Part shown: positions 36,524 to 48,620 of the stretch, piece by piece
How the letters are laid out: each line of letters begins with the position of its first letter
How positions within the stretch are numbered: position 1 is the first letter of the stretch
Source: Coriolopsis trogii
Lineage: Eukaryota; Basidiomycota; Agaricomycetes; Polyporales; Polyporaceae
NCBI GenBank assembly: GCA_020543525.1
Contig: JAHYIO010000031.1
Location: 620,001 to 684,000 of the forward strand
DNA length: 64,000 nt
Reading direction: 5' to 3'
Made by a program: the position numbers and the translations under genes
Notes under the pieces: generated by a model
Told to the model about the DNA's origin: nothing
The model's database searches: none
The model's input: the letters and a program-made list of their open reading frames with translations, nothing else

Positions 36524-38222
36524 CATCAGGAAAATGTACACCTAACTTACGTGACTTATGATACCTTACAACTTATACGACCTACTTATGACTTATGGGT
36601 CCGAACTTATGGTCAACTTATGCGACTTTGTTGACTTACGAGACTTACGGTCATAGCGGACTTGACCTCTATGCAACTGTGCACCCATAACGCTTCCAAC
36701 GTAGCAACGAGTGTTATGTTGTTGTGCAGACATGTTACGAAAGCTGGTACGAGTGATACGACAGTTGAATTATGTGAGTGAACAACATCATGAGCACGCT
36801 TAGTAAGTTGCACAGTGGCGAAACATTGAAGTCCCCTGCTTGTGCATGTTTGGTGTCCCTTAGGCGCTCAAACATGTTCGTCGCTCTTTCCACTCGCACC
36901 GACGCCTCCCCTCCCTTGATCTCTTTATCCTTTGACTGTCTATGCTCAACCCATGATTGTCTCTCCGCCATATCCCCCTCAGTCTCTTTCTCTCAGCTTC
37001 GTCTCTCGTATCACTATAATACCCTCGGCAGTATCCTGCAACAGCATTCCTACAGACTCACACGATGGCAAGATTCACTGCAGCTGTATGCGTGTGGCAA
37101 CCGTCGCTGCGTCTCTGGGCCAATTTGTGACCAGGCAACTCGCATGCGTAGTCCTGGACACCGGACGTGAGTACCCCCGATTCTTTGCTTCGTTCCTATT
37201 ACAATTGCGGTGGTAGTCAGCCTGGAAAATAGGCGGCGCTGGCACAGTCTGTACACAGCAGATTGACGGGGTCTGTGTGTAAGGTGGATGAGAACTCGCC
37301 GGTGTGGATTGAGAAGTGGATAACGGGTCTGGGACGGAGCTGCAGGACGAGACGCGATTAACGGATATGTGCTCGTTATCCGAGAACATCACTGTGAACG
37401 GGCCTCGTTCTAGCTGCATGGACAGCTCCGCCATATTTGAAGAATTCAGGTCATCTGCGACCACCACGACTGCCCCTTCCTTCCATTGTTAGCATCTTGC
37501 AGGTTGCCCACATTGCGCATTGCCGTCTTACGATCGACGGCCGCGATCGAACCCGACGATGTAAGACACGATGGTTGTACTGTAAGCGAGTGAGCCTCGC
37601 AAAGGCCGAGAAGGTGAATCAATGTACTGTAAGCCTTGAGCAGGAACAGTTCAGAGCAAGGTAAGCGAGTCAAGCTGCCGGACGTTGGCCAAGTGTGTCC
37701 ACGGTCAAGCGGCCTGCAAGGTAAGTCATGAGAGAGGCAGGATATAGTCGAACGTTACTAATTCTTTGATCAGGACATGACAGACAGACCCCCGCACGTC
37801 ACCCTTTGGTGCATCCCACTTGGTACGTTCAAGTTTTGTCTCATACATACAGCTATCCACTGTTGGTGTTGCGCTATGGACGGCAGGCAAATAGGTGCCG
37901 GGCATGGCCCTAGGAGCAGGATCATGTAGCTTGTCTCTGTAGGATAGTTTCATGTACGCTACACATCGTGAATACCATGCGTATACAGGACCCCCTGGTT
38001 GATGTGCGACGCCCGCAGAACAATCACGACGCCTGTGTAACCTTGTAAGTTGCCCCATAAGTTGACCGTAAGTTGACCGTAAGTTGATCCATAAGTTGGG
38101 ACCAACTTATATAAGTTTGGTACATAGCTTATATAAGTTGGACCAACTTATGACTTATACGACTTATGGCAACTTATGAACCTTCATAAGTTGCCATAAG
38201 TTGGGGTCACATTTTGCTGATG
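36524..38222. mobile_element. TIR-bounded DNA element with ACTTATG subterminal repeats
   Basis: The left end begins catcaggaaaatgtacacc and the right end, inverted, reads catcagcaaaatgtgacccc, giving imperfect terminal inverted repeats. Just inside each end are clusters of heptamer-like units, acttatg or acttacg (36544-36652), and mostly their complement, cataagt or gtaagtt (38041-38205). The right cluster also has short palindromes (acttatataagt). The interior, of about 1.4 kb, has no transposase that I recognise, so the element would be non-autonomous. I could not find a clean target-site duplication, so the exact boundaries are approximate. It lies about 130 bp from the LINE 5' end. Confidence 0.65.
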
Positions 38223-38709
38223 AACCCGGGAGCCGTCTAGCTGTGGCGCAAGCTGTGCGAGGACAACCATCGCGTAAGGCTATGCGAACTGAGACAGACC
38301 CCGGGTCAGTTAGCAATACCCACATATCCACCGGAAGTAACGTGAGCATGACTTGTCCTCTTTGTACATATTTTCGCATCTTCGAGTGGCCTCACTTCCG
38401 TCAGATGAACATGCGTCTTGGTTCCGCTCTGCATCCCTCAGATCTCTCAGCCTCGCGATCAAGAATGTGAATGATAGACCCGCTACGCTGGGTTTCGACG
38501 GTGACGCATACAGAGATCGCGCAATCCCTGCCGACAGCCGAGCCCGTACTGCAATAAATATGAATCTCGAATACACTGGTCATGAATCATGAACTCGACT
38601 CTGGTACATGATATCTCAGTCCCTCACAGCACTCGGAAACATATGATACATACCACGATCCACACGCACCAAACACGAGTCCAAATCCCAACGCGAGCCC
38701 GAGTCCCGG

Positions 38710-40921
38710 CTACTTCTCGACGTCCGAGTTGGACGCGCGGTCGCTCGAAGTGGCCGTATGAGTCGAGACCTTGATCTCAAGAACGGCATTTTCATCCTGC
38801 ATGTGGACCGAGCGTTTGAACTGTGTATATGCGAACGGTGAAGTGAGTTCCATCGAAGACCGAGCCGTCGCGGGGAGAGCGGCAGGGGCTCACCTGCGAA
38901 GCGTATACGGGAGCGATGCCATTCGGCGCTGAAGCTGTGCCGTAGATGTGCGAGGTCTTCTCCTGCGAGGCGCCATTGGAAGCTCCGTGCGATGCCAGGA
39001 GTTGGCGGGAGTTCAGTCTACGGGTGCCGAAAAACGTGAAGTTATGAAGAGTCGGAGCGATGTAGGAGGGAGCGCTTACGCGGTAAGGAGGTTCACGGCG
39101 TACACTTCACAGATTGTCAGCAAAATCAGTTAGCTTTATCACAGACGCGTCTTACTCTTTCCTCCAGGAATGCACGCGGCGACAAAGGCCATCCTGCCAG
39201 GGAACGTGAACGCCTAGAGAGAGTTCAAATCAGTACAGCAGGTTGTGATCGTGGCAGACTCTGAGCATGAGAGACTTACGAGAATGCAAATGAGAACGTC
39301 CAGAATTCTAGGTATGATGTCAGAGACGATCAACTCGAGCCTTCAGCAACACGCGCGTCGCACCCCGTAATCAATCCTAGCGTAGAAGCATGAAGTGAGG
39401 GATTTATCGCAGACGCTTATGCATAACAGCGCACCAGTAGTGACAGTGTACATGATCATCATGTCGATGACGCTATCGGTCCTGTATGGGTCCGCCTCTC
39501 TTGAGCTTGCCCGAGAAGATGTACCGACACGTGAAAGGTTACCTTGTAAATCCAGTTCGGCTGCGGTTCAATGCATAAATGAGTGACAAAGCGAGTATCC
39601 AGTCAGCGATCAGGGCCATCACAGCGCAAATGGCGCATAGTCTCTGACGTGCAATGTTTGAGTACCGGGAGCATGCCTAGACGCTGGGATACTCACGGCA
39701 AGGATGGCCTCAGTCTGTGTGTCGTCACTGAGGTATCTGGAGGGACGTCAGCGGGACGGTAATTTGCAAATACACCAGCGTACGTACACCTGGATCGTGG
39801 ACGCTGTTTCGAGGGAATAAAGTGTCAGAAAGGGTGGCAAACCCAGTGTGTATGCGCTCACCTATGGATACCGCTATGTATAGCCATGGAGAGTCAGCCA
39901 CGCGAATACATGAGCCTCCGATTCACGCGTACCTAGAGAGGACAACGAGCACATTGCCTGGTGTTCGGTGAGCGTCGTCCACATCCTGCGATAATTGTGG
40001 GCAAAAACTTACGGCAAGGACGACCAGGGGCCTGAAGCGTGTTCCGATCATCCAGACTCTGCGCATGAAGAAGCTGTTGGGGGTGGTGATGAATTCTAGG
40101 GTATGGAGGATGGACGACAGTAGCCGACCTCTGAGCAACGACCATAGCAAGGACCTAAACGTGTATTAGCCTCAATAATATGCCAATCAGGAGTGCACTG
40201 CTTACTCACCGTTGCGGTGGGATGGAGCTGCGACGGGCCAACGTGTGAGTCGAGAGCGAGTACGAACCATGACTATTACCATACCTTCACAGACCTGTCG
40301 AACACAATTATTAGCGCTCGCAAAACGCAGGGATGACAAGCGTCGCATACCAAGACAGATGCATGAGAGTTTCCGGTTGGAAGTAGAGTGTCACGAGGTG
40401 GTAGTAGCTTCACTCACAGTGGGTTAGTCTAACGCCTTGATATATGAAGAGCGAGTTTCGTACCATGCTTGCATACCCAAGATGCTGGTGAACGTCTCGA
40501 GAACCCTGTACACATTGAGTACGCCTGAGATACCGAGGTTCGTAGGCGGAATGTCAATTGACTTACAAGACGAGGGCTACCTGTCGGGCAGATATTGCGA
40601 GTGATTCAGTCGCAAGAACATGACAGCAAGACATGTACGGCGTACCAGTCGCTTCAACCACTTCGAATCGGACGTATACATGCGGTAGTAGCGGTATGCT
40701 TGGTGAGCAACGATCCCAAAAAGGCTGACGAAGGCACCGTCACTGCCGTACGACGACGCGAGGCGCAATGCAGAGACTCACAATATGCCAACGAATGTGC
40801 CGATCATGAGTGCGCCATAGCTGTCATCGAGTGCGGGTACCTTCATCTGCGCCGGGGCCGAGGTTGAGGTGGGCATGCCAAGGGTCGCGGAGGAGGTGGA
40901 TGAGGCGACGGAAGCGGGCAT
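38710..40921 (-). CDS. DUF6534-domain seven-helix membrane protein
   Basis: This is an integral membrane protein of the Agaricomycete DUF6534 family, of unknown function. The start is ATG 40921 (MPASVASSTSSATLGMPTST). Exons on the minus strand read APAQMKVPALDDSYGALMIG and TFVGI, then FLFGIVAHQAYRYYRMYTSD, then VLETFTSILGMQA, CYYHLVTLYFQPETLMHLSW, QSFFMRRVWMIGTRFRPLVV and ALIADWILALSLIYALNRSR. These are followed by the conserved RTDSVIDMMIMYTVTTGALL, VYAVNLLTALNSRQLL and a hydrophilic tail ending SDRASNSDVEK, with the stop at 38710. There are about a dozen small introns. One short exon between VVLA and the TQTEAIL region (about 39850-40010) is not resolved; a defect there cannot be excluded. 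Confidence 0.82.
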
Positions 40922-42820
40922 CGTGGCGTGGCCAAATACACCGCCATCAACGCCCAGACAGCGGCCTATATAGCGGCTGCGGGCAGCGCGTCATGAACCC
41001 AAGCGAGGGCTGGAAACCGAATGGCCCGCCGACGTATGAAAGCCGCTCAGCGCGAACCTTTAGGCAGTCAATCGGCTTGGTCCGGGATTATGACAACCTG
41101 AACAGCGCCGAAGACCACATATAGCATCGATATGGTTTGAATGATCGCAGGCTGTCTGCGTGGCACTCCACGGACAGGGCAGGCTGGACAGAGAAGGGCG
41201 GTCAAAGTGCCTGACGGTGGATCGAGGCCAATCGCTATGCCTGGATTGCCTAAACGGGCGAGAGTCCCCTGGGGTGTGCATGATCATGAGGGTAGGCAAG
41301 AAGATGCGCGGAGTGACAGATGCTGTACGGCGTCGGGCAGATGGACAAGATGGGAGGCCGTAAGGGCGGCGAGTTGGCACTCAGTGTTCAGCATTCAGGG
41401 CGCATGGTGCGGCTGCGGCGCGACATATGCTACGGCCATCGTCCTGTGGTGGCGGTCAATAAGCCTCAACGTGACCCCACAGTAGGTTGGCGTACGCACG
41501 TCGTAACCTTAGGAGTGGCGTGTGTTCTGCTTCCATTAGCGCGTCAACGTATTCGTCCCCGACAGTCGGGCGGCCATGGCTCTCACGCGCGCAACGGTTC
41601 CCTAAAGATGAACCGGCCACAACCGTTTCAGCCGTCCGCCAAGTTGTCTATATATTTCATGAGGGGCACAGCTCGAGCGGGGATGATCTTACCTAGGCCT
41701 TAGAACTACATGTTGGCTCTTGCACTGCCCGCCTACTCACCGCCAACCGATCAATGTTGCGAACCAGTGACAGTTCCTGAAATACATCGCCGAGGGCCAT
41801 CTTCAACCATTGTCCTCACCGATCCTCCGCCGATGGCCCAAAGGTCTGAACGGGCACAAGGGAGAAGCCGTGAACAGGAGAGAGAACGTGTCGACTTGGT
41901 AGCCGACTTTCGGATGCTTTCAGTCTCGAACGAGACCGATATGCGTCTCGGCATCTCTACCTCCAATAAGAGTGGAGATTCCTCACAGGGCAGACGTCAT
42001 GTGAGAGCCCAAGTGCAAATTCGAAGCAAGAACCCACCCGCCACGCTCTACCGACGTCCACCATGGTTCCAGTGGACATATCTTCCGAGTCCAGGGTAGA
42101 GTCACTTGCCAACTTGACCGAGCGGTTGAGGGCCTCAGCGACACTGGAACGCCATGCCAGGGCGTGGTGAGTTCTAGCTGGCAGATGGTTGCGCAGAGCA
42201 GGGTGCGGAAGGCGTATAGGCACTGACTGTACCTCTCGACAGGCCCGGGGTCAACGCCCACGTCGTACGAGTATGGTCCCAGAGGCCAGGCGCGTGATCG
42301 AGCCCTTCGTGTGCGTTGACCCGACCCTGCGGTCCGGGGCCGCTCAGGAAGGACATTGTGCGCCTGGTGTCTAGGCGTTGCCCATGACGTCGAAGACGAG
42401 CAGCATGTCTGAACTTGACAGACACGTCGCTGCCGACAACAAGCAGGATAGACTGCGCGCATGTCCTCAGCGCATCCTTGACAATCAGCTATATGCATGA
42501 TGCTACAGCCTGAGGGAGGCCGCGGCGAACACAGTAGCATCGTTCAAACATAGGCAGGAAACCAGATCATTATTGCCAGAATGATAACTAGATCACGCAA
42601 GATGCGTGCACCTGAACAAGAGATAGGAGACCAGTGACCGACGCCCGAGGCTGCCCAGTTCGAGATGATTATCCTGATACGATGATTGGACGTAATGCTC
42701 AATCTTGTGCTGATATAGTGCTGGTTTCGGGGTGGGCGGTGGTGATGATGACTGTCTTCGCGCTCGTCTTCGTCACAGGACAGATCGAGAGGTAGCGGGG
42801 GAGGCGTTGGGTCGCGGCCA
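40922..42820. other. Unassigned region
   Basis: Overlapping frames on both strands (for example minus 41983-42540, plus 41710-42099) carry no motif I recognise. No repeat boundaries are visible. Confidence 0.3.
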
Positions 42821-44150
42821 TCATGCAGCGTACGCGATGAGCTCAGAGATGGCCCCAAAAGCCTCGCGTGGTTTCCCGTCCTCGTCGGACACAAGAAGTC
42901 GGTGTCACCCGATGCGTCGCGCTCGGAATCGTCGAAAGCGTCTGCTCTAATCTCCATTAATAGAAGAGCCGACGGTCGAACGGGGACTCGAGTACGGGGA
43001 GTCAAGAGTTGAACGCGAGAACGAGATGCTGAATGTTTCAATGAGGCAGGTGTAGCGCTTGCTCGAGCATGCTGAGTGGGTAGAGGTGTCACTTGGGCTC
43101 GTGGAGACTGAGCAAGCCTCCTTCACCTCAGAACTCGAGTCGGTGTGAGACTTGGCGGCGTAGACGTCGAGGATATCGCTCGCTCGCCGACGTAGGGAGT
43201 TCATCACTCGCGTCCTCGAAGTCGTCGGACAGGTCGCTGGAGAGGCTCGACTGCGAGTGTAGGATGGACCCAAGGCCAAGTCCAACGCTTGGAGAGTCGT
43301 CGCTGAGGCTCTGTTGCTTGTGTTTGATAGGAGGCACGGCGAGGACTAACTGCTTGCCCGAAAAGTTCGACATATTGACGGTATCGTGAAGGGCGGCGAG
43401 TCGGGCTCTGATGTCGTCGACGCCGGGCTGTATTCGGTGGTCACAATGGAGGGACTTGATGGTGCGGAGCTGGGAGGTGTCCAGACGGTCGCAGTAGTGT
43501 CTGGCTGCGTTGCTGTCCGTGAAACGAGAGACTTTCGCAGAGTCGCTGATATAGAGAAAGGCGAGATTGCCATCGCACGGGTGGACATCATCTCGGCGAC
43601 CTTGAGGACTCGGGGATCCACGAGAACGGGCATGAGCAAACAGTTGAAGCACCGCCATAGACTGGGCTTCGCAGGGACAACGGCGAGACGTTCAGCACCG
43701 GCAGCTCTTGCGGGTGGCCAGCTTCGATGTTCCTCAACAGCCTTGCGGATGTCCGAGACAGTGACAGGCTCGCGCTACAGCTGAGACATTGGACATAAGG
43801 CACGATGATAGTAGCCGGGACTCACCTTGTACTCATCCTTCTTCCAAACATGAGCGCCATCAGCATCCGACGGTGGATTGGACCATTCGATCGAGTGGTA
43901 GCGCGACGGCGTAGACTTGCTGGGGAAGTTCGGGCTCCTCATGAGGAAACCTCCAGTTACGAGATGAAATCCATGAAGAGACCTGATCGTTGGATAAGTC
44001 GGGGAGTGGGGCCCATCGCTGACCCGAGCGTCGACCATGCCTTCCGCCACGATATGGGGAGACTGATTGCTATGTATGTGGCGCCACTACCGGAGAACTG
44101 TCACATAGTCGACAAGTGCGACAATGAATAGGAGTACTCACAAGGATGAA
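42821..44150 (-). pseudogene. Frameshifted copy B of Ser-rich membrane protein X
   Basis: This is a paralogue of the minus-strand gene at 25053-26486. Matching blocks are VVAFIL at the 5' end, SNDQVSSWISSRNWRF, DADGAHVWKKDEYK, REPVTVSDIRKAVEE, DDVHPCDGNLAFLYISDS, DDSPSVGLGLGSILHSQSSL, KRYTCLIETFSISFSRSTLD and DEDGKPREAFGAISELIAYA. The blocks lie in different frames. One clear lesion is an extra A in gaggaacatc, where copy A reads gaggacatc (about 43730-43740). Another frame change separates VDARVSDG from DLSNDQVSS. It is therefore probably non-functional, although splicing alternatives cannot rescue all shifts by eye. Confidence 0.7.
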
Positions 44151-45273
44151 AGCCACAACAGTCGGTGGACTGGAGAGGTTCGTCGACTCCGCTCCTACGG
44201 CCCTTGACGAGGGGTCCAGCAGACACTTCGTCTCCGGACAGTGTGCGTGTAGAGGCTAACGTACAAAGGCAAATACTGTCGAGTTATGTGAGTGTCCTGT
44301 GAATGTCGCAACTCCTTGTCGTGGTCGTGGTCGTGGTCGACAACGGCAAGCCTGTGCTTATTGGCGCCTGTTGTGTATTATGTAATCTGCAGTGGCCAAC
44401 GCCTGTACGATGATATCGACTTGGCCGCCGTGAGCTTGCTGTGATCTACTCAGAAGTATGTACTCCAAATCTGCTTTGCCAATTCTTCTCGTCGTCGTCA
44501 TGTTGCTCGGCCTCTGGTGCTCAACGCTTAGCGACTGCTGCGTAGGTCTTGAACGTCGTACTAGCAAATCAGGGGGCGAACATGTCGCCGGTCCTCCGCA
44601 CTAGAAATGGCGAGCGTGGAAGTCAAACCATTTTCCAAGTGCACTTGAACTATAGTCTGTAAATGTGCTCGACGTTGTAAGCCGGTATGACTCGTCGACT
44701 GCGCACACACTTGCCTACTCGCGGAGTCGTATACTGCTCAGAGATAAGAGGTGCGCTTGTAGTGCTCACGAATCCTGCGAACTTCCGTATGTGTGTTCTG
44801 AAGGGAGCGAGAGCCTGTTGTGTCATTCCAATCCAGATGGTCCCCCTCCTAACGCCCTTATAACCTAAGCTTTGGTCATAACAATGACTCCCAGATCCAC
44901 CTTATGACCTCAAGGTTCAGCACCCTTCAGCCGCTTTGACCTCTCGCCGTTTGCATACGCAACGTGACGGCTGTGGTTGGCGAATAGTCATTGGGTGCGC
45001 AGCGATGCTCGGCATCTGTCGAGCGCATGTCTGTAAGTGAGGCGATTCCGTTTTTCCTCTTTCGATGTTTTTCTGACACGATGCACCTTCTAGCACGATT
45101 CTTCGACGATTGTGAACGTCAGTTGACGACATTGTTGACCCACTGTTATCATGCTCCCCGCCCGGGCCCATGACAGAGATCGCCGCTCGAGTTCACCAGA
45201 GAACTTAAAAGCCACCTCTGGGACCACACAAGCAAGGACACTGCCGCTTCTGTAGACCACGACAGCTGCGACA
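44151..45273. promoter_or_regulatory. Spacer upstream of P450 B
   Basis: No gene was recognised. A short direct repeat of gtggtc hexamers lies at about 44315-44340. An AT-rich acttaaaagcc stretch near 45204-45214 is a possible core promoter about 65 bp before the P450 start. Confidence 0.3.
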
Positions 45274-47668
45274 ATGGGACCGCTTCTTCCCTTCGCCTTC
45301 GTAGCCCTGAGCGTGGTTCTTGTACTCATCCGCCGCCATCGCCGCTATCTTTCGATCAAGCATATTCGAGGGCCGGCTTCTCCCTCTTGGATCTTTGGTA
45401 TGTCCACGTCACCTGCCATGTCACTCTCTGACGTTCTACGCGTGCTGATGCATATCCGTCAACAGGTCATGAATACGCCCCTACTCAGCAGACAGAGGTG
45501 GGCGGCATCGAGTTTGGATGGAGGCGCGAGTTTGGTGCCACCTGGAGGCTCGCCGGGTTCATGGGAGTGAGAGCGACTTTTTGCTCTAATTTGCTGTGTC
45601 TGTCTGCTGACACGCTCTGCTAGACAAGCATGCTCATGTCAGGGGATCCGAAGGTATAGACGGATCTAACATTCGTCAGACATGGAGTTCGAGCCTGACG
45701 GCATCTACAGCTTTTCCAGCACATTTTTCACAAGTCGGGCTATCAGTATGTCAAGACCGAGGCGCAAACCCGTTTCGTGCACGTCCTTGCCGGACCGGGT
45801 CTCATCACTGCCGCACGTAGGTCTTCACGTAGCATGAGCAGATTCAGTGCTGACCCGATTCTCGTACAGCCGAGCCGCATCGTCGTGCGCGGAAGTTGAT
45901 GAATCCGTCCTTCAGTGCCGCTACCCTGCGCACATTCCTCCCGCAATTTCATCGTATGGTCGGCAGGGTATGTGCAAGCTGGCGAACCCTCGGATTCCAT
46001 CTGGTGCTAACTCTATGCTCTGTCGGCATCAGCTCTCGGAAAAGTGGAAGACCGAGCTTTCGGGCACGGACGAAATACAAGTGATGGTCAACAAGTGGTT
46101 GTCCGCAATCACCTTGGATACTATCGGAGAAGGTCAGGCTTGCGCACCGAGTATACGATGACATCGGGAGTTGACAGTCATGATTGTGCACACAGCTGTG
46201 TTTGAGCATCAGTATGGCGCATTTGACGGCCAAGAATCGAGCCCCTTGTTCAGAGCTTATGACAACTTCTTGTGAGTCTCTGACACTGGTCCGATATCGC
46301 ACGACTTATTGTTTTCCAGAAAGAACTTTGAATTCAAGCCCAAGAAGTCCGTTGTCTTCTTCCGCCTGGCGTGGGACTACTTCCCTACTGTGATCCTCGA
46401 TAATTTCCGATACATCCCCATCCATCCTTTTGTCGGTCTGCGAGCGATATACGACACGTACAGAGACTACGGGAAGCGCATTATCCGCGAGAAGACGTCC
46501 CAGATGGACGCCGAAAGCCAGAAGATAGGCAAAGACGTCATGAGCCAGCTCAGTAAGTGACTATATGCACGCCGTTCGTCAAGTGGGACCGCTGACTCAA
46601 GGTCGGATGCCATTGCGAAATTGAACAGTCAAAGCGAACATGTCAGAGGACCCGAAGCTGCGCCTGACAGATGACGAGATTATGGCAGAGATGCTGACGC
46701 TGACGACTGCGGGCCACGAAACGACAGGCGCGACGCTCGCGTTTTTGCTGTACGAGCTCGCGCGCCACCCGGAGTACCAGCTGCGCATGCGCGAGGAGAT
46801 CAAAGCGACGCGGGCCAAGGTGCACGCTCGGGGTGACGACACGTTCACGCTCGAGGACCTGGACTCCATGGTACAATGCACGAACGCCATGAAGGTACGT
46901 ATATGGCGAAGTTGCCTTTCCTCAACGTGCTGATGCTGTGGATGTCTGTAGGAGACCCTCCGTATGCACCCGAGCGGACCCCACCTCATGCGCGTGGCCA
47001 CGAAGGACGATGTGTTGCCGCTTTCCTACCCAATCGTGTCTACCACTGGCGAGACTGTAACCGAGATCCCGATCAAGAAGGGACAGGCCGTTTACTGCTC
47101 GTTGGCTGTCTACAACCGGTACGGTCACCCGTTACGCTAGAGCCTGTTTTGTTGTCTCATATTTGTGGTGCATAGTGTTCCAGAGACGTGGGGAGAAGAT
47201 GCGGACGTGTGGGACCCAGACAGGTTCTTCCGTCCGGATATCGCCAAGAACGTGAACGTCGGCATGTACGGTAATCTGTGAGTATCATTTATCCTCTGAA
47301 ATGAGTTTTCACCTCATTCTCGTCACGAACAGGATGTCGTTCTGTAAGTACCACTGCTCTTCCATAGGGGCGTGAGGGTTACTCATATCCTCGTCTTACA
47401 GCCGCAGGTGTGCGTGGATGCATCGGATGGCGCTTCGCGTGAGTTCGCAGTGCGTGTAGTCTGCTCACGCATACGCTCATGTCCATATTGCAGGGTTGTC
47501 TGGATGCAAATGGTCCTCGCGGAGCTAATCGAGACATTTGACTTCGCAATGCCAACTGAGGATATCAAGATCCTGCGCGCTCCTGTCAGCGCGTTCACGC
47601 AACCCTTGATCGAGGGCAAGGAGGAACTCGGAGCCTCTATGCCGCTCCGCATCTCGTTGGCCCAGTGA
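45274..47668 (+). CDS. Cytochrome P450 B
   Basis: This is a second heme monooxygenase, closely paralogous to the P450 at 19830-22232 along its whole length and with the same intron layout. The anchor is LLPFAFVALSVVLVLI, then HIRGPASPSWIFG. Next come HEYAPTQQTEVGGIEFGWRR, HRRARKLMNPSFSAATLR, the I-helix AGHETTGATL, ETLRMHP, DPDRF and the heme loop FSAGVRGCIGWRFA. The frame ends at 47668 after PLRISLAQ. All catalytic and heme-binding motifs are intact. The substrate is unknown and I do not assign a CYP family. As with copy A, an SQINFS ORF begins about 0.5 kb downstream, which supports joint duplication. Confidence 0.9.
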
Positions 47669-48203
47669 TCGAGACTCCTGAATGGCCAATGTCATGTCTC
47701 GATATGTCAAATAATAGATCGGTTGTGTCATACGAGCCACTCTGATTGTCATTGAATGTACTAACAACACTCTTTCACTGATTACTTCTGATGATCATGC
47801 TTATGCGATGACGTTTCGACTTGTGAACCTCTATGCTCATTCTTCACGATGGTTCGACTCCTGGCTTTCCGCCGTACATGCATATTACGCCTTCGCTACG
47901 GAAGATCAACGAGTCTTTATGCATATGCGCCATGCGTTCCTTGTACACCCATGCATCCTCCTTAATTCCTTCCTTTCCTCCTCATTGATCCATCCCTTCA
48001 AGAGGACGATTCAAACCTGATACAAAGTCAGCAAGGTAACGTTTGGCGACACCCCGTCAGCACTAACCCTGCTTTGTGTCTATCTGCAGAACACGCAAGC
48101 CTCTCGACGGAGTATAAGTACCCCCTTATGCTCCTCCTCTCACTCGCAACCCCAACGCCGAGTCTCACCCATCTGCCCTCCCCGCTATCTCAAATTCTCC
48201 GCT

Positions 48204-48620
48204 ATGCCGTGGTCACAGATCCACGCCTTCGCCACCCGCTCACAGATAAACTTCTCAATTCAAGTTACCGAGTCACACTCGCCAAGTCGAGTTCGTATTG
48301 ATGCTTCCGAAAATGGTCGCGCGCGTCCTTCGCATTTGCCGGCTGGCAGTTGGGTGCAGCCATCTCCTGAGCCCGTTTCTTCCCGTGTGTTTTTCACTGG
48401 CACTCAACATAGCAACGAGCAATCACCCCTACTCCCAGTGGAACTGAGCGCGGATGACCAGTGGAAACGGCGCGACCGTCTTCAGGACAGCAGCTGCAAA
48501 CTCGCCACACATACAAGCCTGCGACCTCGTTGGCTCCCTCTACGGCTCATCCGGGCTCACGAAAGGTCTTTGAAGGTGGAGAAGGCAATTGTTGTTCCCC
48601 CTCCATCATTGTCCGTCTAG
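48204..48620 (+). CDS. ORF with SQINFS motif, downstream of P450 B
   Basis: This is a 138-codon frame beginning MPWSQIHAFATRSQINFSIQ. A TATA-like box (gtataagtac, about 48112-48121) precedes the ATG by about 90 bp. No known domain follows. It mirrors the ORF at 22694 in position relative to the adjacent P450. It may be exon 1 of a longer gene, since further frames continue to about 49780. Function is unknown. Confidence 0.42.
   Translation: MPWSQIHAFATRSQINFSIQVTESHSPSRVRIDASENGRARPSHLPAGSWVQPSPEPVSSRVFFTGTQHSNEQSPLLPVELSADDQWKRRDRLQDSSCKLATHTSLRPRWLPLRLIRAHERSLKVEKAIVVPPPSLSV

Noticed and set aside
36524..38222. ACTTATG repeats as a CRISPR-like or satellite array
   Set aside because: Units are short, irregular and without unique spacers. 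They occur in inverted clusters at the two ends of one element in a eukaryotic genome.
47845..47875. T-loop-like sequence ggttcgactcc suggesting a tRNA
   Set aside because: No matching acceptor, anticodon or D arms could be folded around it.
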